From Epiperipatus broadwayi (Eukaryota > Onychophora > Udeonychophora > Euonychophora > Peripatidae), in contig JAQFVV010000027.1 in the NCBI GenBank assembly GCA_028023455.1, forward strand, positions 9,605,845 to 9,669,844: a DNA stretch of 64,000 nucleotides. The letters are read 5' to 3'. Shown here piece by piece: positions 59,446-64,000 of the stretch; within the stretch, counting starts at the first letter, position 1, and the number at the start of each line of letters is the position of its first letter. The notes under the pieces were generated by a model. The model made no database searches. It was not told the DNA's origin and saw only the letters and a program-made list of their open reading frames with translations. A program made the translations under genes and the position numbers.

Positions 59446-59852
59446 AGCAGCTCTATTTTTCTTACCGTTACAATATATTAGTAATTAGGATTAGTAATTT
59501 AATTGGCTAGTTGAAATCAGTAAATAATATTGATCACAGAGCAGTTTATATCTCTGTAGATGGATGAATAAATAGATAGCTAATTAGAGCTCATCTCTAA
59601 CTCCATGAATTATTAAAGTCTTTATTTCAATAACTATACATTTTCTTTAAAACTCCTGTAATTTTAGATGGTCGTTCATTAGCAATTCTAGTAAGCACCT
59701 TCCTGCCCATTGTTTCCTTTGAGTCAGTCTAATTTGACTGGAGCTCTTTCTACTGCTAATACTGATCTGCAACTGTACTATTAATTTCTTATTCTATTCT
59801 TTGAGTTTCATATTATAATTTTATCTTTCTTATTGCATTGCCAAATCCATAT

Positions 59853-60064
59853 AATATTAATATCATTTGTGTTCTTTATTTTTACAATGCTTTTTACAAC
59901 CCACTATTGACTGTTTCGATTGCATCAGCAATCTTCTTCAGAAGCAAACCGTCAATAGTGAGTTGTAAGCTCTGAAGAAGATTGCTGGGCCAATCTAAAC
60001 CATCAATGGTGAGTTGTAAAAAGCATTATAAAAAGTAATAAAGAGCATAAATGATATTAATATT
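59853..60064. repeat. Foldback repeat (about 210 bp)
   Basis: Outer arms AATATTAATATCATTTGTGTTCTTTA and its complement at 60035-60064; inner arms ATGCTTTTTACAACCCACTATTGA with TCAATAGTGAGTTGTAAGC and TCAATGGTGAGTTGTAAAAAGCAT. The motif AGCAATCTTCTTCAGA also occurs inverted inside. Confidence 0.75.
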
Positions 60065-61145
60065 CTTTTTCACTAGTTGCTTTTCGCTTTACTTTTTTTT
60101 CTTCTCCATTTCACATCATTCTACATTTTTCTTTATTAGATGTTTTGCAGGCAGTTTATTAACTTTGCTAATTTGCATATTGTTGGACTTTATTACAATG
60201 CAAGTTAAAATATTAGTTACCTGCAGTTATTCTAATTCTTTTTTCTGCATATAATTATTTCTAGAATGATTCAACAGTGCCTGTATATACAAGGTTGTAC
60301 ACATATGTATAACTTTATTAAAAAATATACAACTAGTCATTACACAACAAAATTCCTTTAGTTATTCATCAATTTTATCACTTTGGTCATTTTTTTTATG
60401 AAATAACCAATTGACCAAAGTTTGATGTGAGATTGAAAGCATTTATCCAATGACATAAGTAATAATATGTCTTGCAAATAGCTAAAAGAACGGATTTTTT
60501 TTTAAAAAACCAAATGTATAATTAAGTAAATAATCTTAGCAATGATGCAACATGGGCAGGCCACACTAGGCAACTCCCTCTACCGAAACTAATAAAAAAA
60601 TCTTTTAGAGATGGAAATTAAAATTTTTATTGGTTATTCCCTAATTTTTAATAGCTACATTGACAGAAACAGGGAACATCTTACTTTTATTTTACCATTT
60701 ATAAATTTTTTACTTCATTTTTTTTAGTTTTGAGTGTCAATTTCTCGTTGAAACTTGTGTGGGAAAAAGAGAGTCTATTGCACTACCATCTATTAAACTC
60801 TGATTTATCAAGCTTGCAATAGATGGCACTAGATTAGCAAATAGAAGAGACTTCCCTTTAAATTATCTATACTTTTGTAGGATCATATTGCTAGAAACTG
60901 TTTAGATATTGTTATTTATATTTTCATAGAACTTTCTATTGATGATTATGATTGATGTACTATATAGTAGTCCTAATAATTTTTGTAGAGATAAATATCC
61001 AATCAGAAATGGAAAGTGGGCCATGAAAAAATGACCTTAAATACATATTTGCTCTCTGGGCTAAAGAGATGTGTGAGCATCCAAATAAGTAAATATTAAG
61101 ATTCTGCTTATTTGAGTCAAATTTTATATTTCGTTGAACCGTTTT
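60065..61145. other. Anonymous AT-rich sequence
   Basis: No gene or element recognised. Confidence 0.45.
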
Positions 61146-61149
61146 TCTC

Positions 61150-62060
61150 CCAATTTTGTACACATTTGATTTAGATGATATAATGATGCAATCTTCCGGG
61201 GTTGTCCACTTAACAGTGTTGGTGTATCACATTTCAAACTGCATTTGAAATAGTTCAATACGTTTTTAGTTATGAGTAGTAGACACTGCTATATTTTGTA
61301 AGGAAATACTTATGTTTAATTTGAGGAAGAAATTTTAAGAATGTTTATAGTTAATTAAAGTGGAAAGAAATGAATGAAATCTTAATTTCCCTGTGGATTG
61401 TTTACATAAAATTTGCTTTTTTAAACCACTGATATAATAAAAACAAAAATTTTGTAACTGATTTTTAATCTACTTATGTCAATTTTGTACGCATGATGGT
61501 ATAGATGACAATGCACGATTTTGGAGTTTGAATAAATTTTCTTTTAAATTTTATCTATGTTTAGTTTTGATGACAAGATTTACCCAACATATACAGTATT
61601 GGCAGCCACATTTTAAATTAGATCATTAAGTTATAGGTTGTGCGCAATAGATGCTATATTTTTTCAGAAAATGCTTTCATTTGAGAGATATTAGGAGTGT
61701 TTCAGTTAATTAAAATACACAGAGGCTAAACTATTCATACAATAGCGCCACTCAGTGCAAGCCAGAGTAATCAATAGATGCAAGAAAGTTTGTGCATAAA
61801 ATCCCTATCTAGTGCATACTCATCCAATACCCCCAGACTAGTTTCTAGCTGAGTGGTGCTATTTTATGAAGAGTTTAGCCTCTGTGTAAACAGTTTGTGT
61901 AAGCATAAAGAATGTTGATCATGTGATGTTGAATGGTTTAGTTAAATAGAAAGAAATGAAGGATGAAATTTTAATTTCCCTTTGGATTGTTTATGTAAAA
62001 CTTACTTTTTTAAAACGCCTTCATAAAAACAAAAATCTTAACTGATTTTATTAAATAAAC
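61150..62060 (+). repeat. Tandem repeat family F3, two copies, second interrupted
   Basis: Copy 1 is about 61150-61480 and copy 2 about 61485-62060. Both end with GTTAAnTnnAnnGAAAGAAATGAAnG, ATnTTAATTTCCCTnTGGATTG, TTTAnnTAAAAnTTnCTTTTTTAAA and AAACAAAAATnTT. Copy 2 holds an F1 insertion. Related to 44865-45600 in the opposite orientation. Confidence 0.7.
61725..61935. mobile_element. Foldback family F1 insertion in F3 copy 2
   Basis: ACAGAGGCTAAACTATTCATACAATAGCGCCACTCAG (first bases at 61725) pairs with CTGAGTGGTGCTATTTTATGAAGAGTTTAGCCTCTGT. The F1 core TGTGCATAAAATCCCTATCTAGTGC lies between, and a TGATCATGTGATGTTGAATGG end follows on the right. The flanks AGTTAATTAAA and AGTTAAATAGA resemble the single AGTTAATTAAA in F3 copy 1. 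Confidence 0.75.
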
Positions 62061-62279
62061 CCAAATACTAAAAAATAATATATATAAAAAACATTTTAAA
62101 AATTTTCTATTTAAATTAAGAAATTTTGCACTAAAGAACAAAAATATTTTTATTCTTGGACCATAATTTTAATTGTTATATGTTACTTCTGCATAAATAT
62201 TAATTCTATCAATACAGTTTATGATCAAATCAAATATTATTAATTAATTTATGAATTCTTATGCTTTTATTTAAAACTA

Positions 62280-62305
62280 GACAGCCACGCGTTGCTGTGG
62301 CTGTC
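62280..62305 (-). terminator. Helitron 3' terminal hairpin
   Basis: GACAGCCAC pairs exactly with GTGGCTGTC (9 bp, 8-base loop GCGTTGCT), directly next to CTAG at 62277-62280. In Helitrons this hairpin marks the end of rolling-circle transfer. Confidence 0.85.
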
Positions 62306-62351
62306 TGGTTAAATGGAAAAGAGAAAGTGCACATTTCTAATATGTTTATTT

Positions 62352-62567
62352 TCACAATGCTTGTGGGTATACAATATTTTTTGTTGTTCCCTTACCTGTG
62401 CAGATATAGAGATTGTCTGATTTGCCAACTCTAGAACATGCAACATATAATTGTCCATGTGAGAAGCAATCCATGTCTAGATCTAAACCACACAATTCTA
62501 AAGATTGGCCCTGAGCTTTGTTGATGGTGATTGCAAACTCCAATTGAATTGGGAATAGCAATCTCAC
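62352..62567 (-). pseudogene. Helitron helicase (Pif1-like) C-terminal fragment
   Basis: The 71-codon frame has FAITINKAQGQSLELCGL and GQLYVACSRVG, the conserved motifs V and VI end of the SF1B Pif1-type helicase of Helitrons, followed by KNIVYPQAL near the natural C-terminus. Only this terminal segment remains and there is no Walker A motif. It ends about 50 bases before the terminal hairpin, as in intact Helitrons. Confidence 0.9.
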
Positions 62568-63004
62568 ACGAAATAATTAAATCAAGATGAAAATAAATAA
62601 AAATCTATGAAAATTCAATTTAACAATGCAATTGGAAACATTGAAATGTAATTGCAAAATATTTCATATACCGTGTGTTGCTTTTACGTCCAGAAAAAAA
62701 AAAAAGCATGTTTTTACCTGCTCATGTGAGAAGCAATACGTGTCTAGATCTAAATCACACAATTCTAAAGATTGGCCCTGAGCTTTGTTGATGGTGACTG
62801 CAAACACCAATTGAATTGAGAATTGCAATCTCTCACATGAAATAATTAAATCAAAATGAAAATAAATCGAAATCTATGAAAACTCAATTTAACAATGCAA
62901 TCGGAAATATTGAAATGGAATCTTAAAATATTTAGTATAGCATGTGTTGCTTTTACGTCCAACAGCTAGCGCTGTTTTTTTTTAAAAAAGCATGTTTTTA
63001 CCTG
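62461..63004 (-). repeat. Direct duplication of the Helitron segment
   Basis: GAGAAGCAAT at 62461 recurs at 62728. The shared region runs through ATTGGCCCTGAGCTTTGTTG, GTGTTGCTTTTACGTCC and AAGCATGTTTTTACCTG (62704 and 62988). The second copy still encodes FAVTINKAQGQSLELCDL on the minus strand, so one helicase end was duplicated in tandem. Confidence 0.85.
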
Positions 63005-63130
63005 TCACAGGTGTGACATCAAACACGTGTGCATTCGAATGCAACGTTGTGTCAAAATTTCAAAGCGATCGGTGAAGAACTTTTGGTGATTTAAGATTTT
63101 GAACAAATGAACATTTACATTTTTATTTAT

Positions 63131-63670
63131 ATAAGAAGATTACATGTAACAATTAAAATTGAAGTTCAGGAAACCGCCCCCCCTCCCCCCCATTAGATAA
63201 TAACAAAAAACAAACAAAATAATTGTCAACAGTATATAAAATACTTTATTATTAAGAAAAATAGTATTTCCAAACAATGGGATTTTCTTTTTTAAAAAAG
63301 ATTCATTTCCCAAAAAACAAAACATTTCGTGTAAATTTTCAAAAAATTGTTTTAAAAAAAATATTGTATAAAAAATACTTTGTTGAGTTTATATGTTGAT
63401 TATTTTAGAGACGTATGATCAAAAGATTAGCAAAACAATCAATCAATGTCCCGTTTGAGTATGAGTGTGAATGTGCTTCCCAATCGCAACAGGCATGAGA
63501 GTAGTATTAGTAATAATCAAGCATCTTCCTGGACAAACAAAATGTTTCTTAAAGAATGTAATTTCTTTCCACTTGAAATTTGCAGGGATACGGTTAAAAT
63601 ACAGTGATGATCTTATATCAAAACCTATATTAAAAAGAAAGATATATTTCATTATTATTCATAAGTATTC
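63131..63670. other. Anonymous AT-rich sequence
   Basis: A C-rich run lies at 63175-63190. No coding or element signal recognised. Confidence 0.45.
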
Positions 63671-63674
63671 CTAT

Positions 63675-64000
63675 TCTAAGGCAATATGTAAATAGAGGGA
63701 TTTGAACTCAGGATTTTTCAACCTATTCATCATCCACTCTCTCAAATAACCGATACATATGACGTCACACATCATTAAAGTTTGAGTAATTGCTATCTTA
63801 ATATAAACCAAGCACTGACTGTATATACATGTGGTAGATTATAATCTGGCCCAACTGATGAGTGCTGGTTCTGCACGAACTATGTCTATTGCAGATTGTA
63901 TCTTTTCATGTGTGTGATTATGTGTATTAGTTGCTTGAGATAGAGTGAAGAATAAATAAACTGAAAAATCCTGAGTTCAAACCTATTTATGTAAATAAAA
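63675..64000. mobile_element. Foldback family F2 copy, truncated by window end
   Basis: Starts AAGGCAATATGTAAATAGAGGGATTTGAACTCAGGATTTTTCA (63678 on) and contains ATTAAAGTTTGAGTAATTGCTATCTTAATATAAACCAAGC and CCCAACTGATGAGTGCTGGTT as at 55300-55410. It ends CTGAAAAATCCTGAGTTCAAACC, the complement of its start. The element is shorter than the 54.5-kb copy. Confidence 0.8.

Larger units (their letters stand above)
62277..63130 (-). mobile_element. Helitron 3' portion
   Basis: On the minus strand the element ends in a stem-loop followed by CTAG and then T, the Helitron 3' signature. Upstream is a Helitron helicase C-terminal frame, partly duplicated. The sequence beyond 63000 (GCGATCGGTGAAGAACTTTTGG on the plus strand) may still belong to it. 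The Rep domain and 5' end were not found, so this is a truncated copy. Confidence 0.8.

Overview
The window is AT-rich animal DNA, roughly 70% A+T by eye, and is mostly mobile-element debris. The mix points to an invertebrate metazoan: Ty3/gypsy with a serine-tRNA-like primer site, a Penelope-like element with a GIY-YIG domain, RTE-like and other LINEs, hAT-Charlie, an ISXO2/Merlin-type transposase, a Helitron, tRNA-derived SINEs and many long foldback elements. An arthropod, perhaps a chelicerate, would fit because MATH-BTB (SPOP/TDPOZ-like) genes are expanded there. That placement is a guess. No bacterial, viral-particle or CRISPR features were seen.

Layout. 1-3.0 kb: anonymous. 3.0-4.7 kb: interspersed repeat R1, copy A. 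4.8-6.3 kb: decayed LINE, minus strand. 6.54-11.45 kb: near full-length but dead Ty3/gypsy element with both LTRs. 12.34-12.70 kb: hAT-like MITE. 13.8-15.0 kb: the only convincing host gene, a MATH-BTB protein on the minus strand with an intronless reading frame, a putative 5' UTR intron acceptor and a poly(A) signal. 19.3-19.85 kb: tandem SINE copies. 20.9-27.1 kb: foldback elements, including a 0.57 kb palindrome. 27.45-31.3 kb: R1 copy B, split by a 397-bp foldback and a 1.52-kb hAT with a broken transposase. 32.1-37.6 kb: a Penelope-like element broken by three nested insertions, each with a target-site duplication. 38.3-43.2 kb: LINE fragments and SINE-like pieces. 44-62 kb: very AT-rich sequence with foldbacks, SINEs and a ~0.35-kb unit repeated at two loci. 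62.28-63.1 kb: 3' end of a Helitron with its helicase C-terminus partly duplicated. 63.7 kb to the end: a foldback that runs out of the window.

The most interesting points are two. First, the MATH-BTB frame ends at UGA followed by CUAG, a known leaky-stop context, and stays open for 20 more acidic codons before UAG with a poly(A) signal close behind. Second, several foldback elements of at least two sequence families are flanked by 10-14 bp direct repeats, longer than the 8-9 bp usual for cut-and-paste elements, and in three cases the insertion can be read against a related empty copy in the same window. Element families were identified by recognising protein motifs and termini by eye; no database search was possible.
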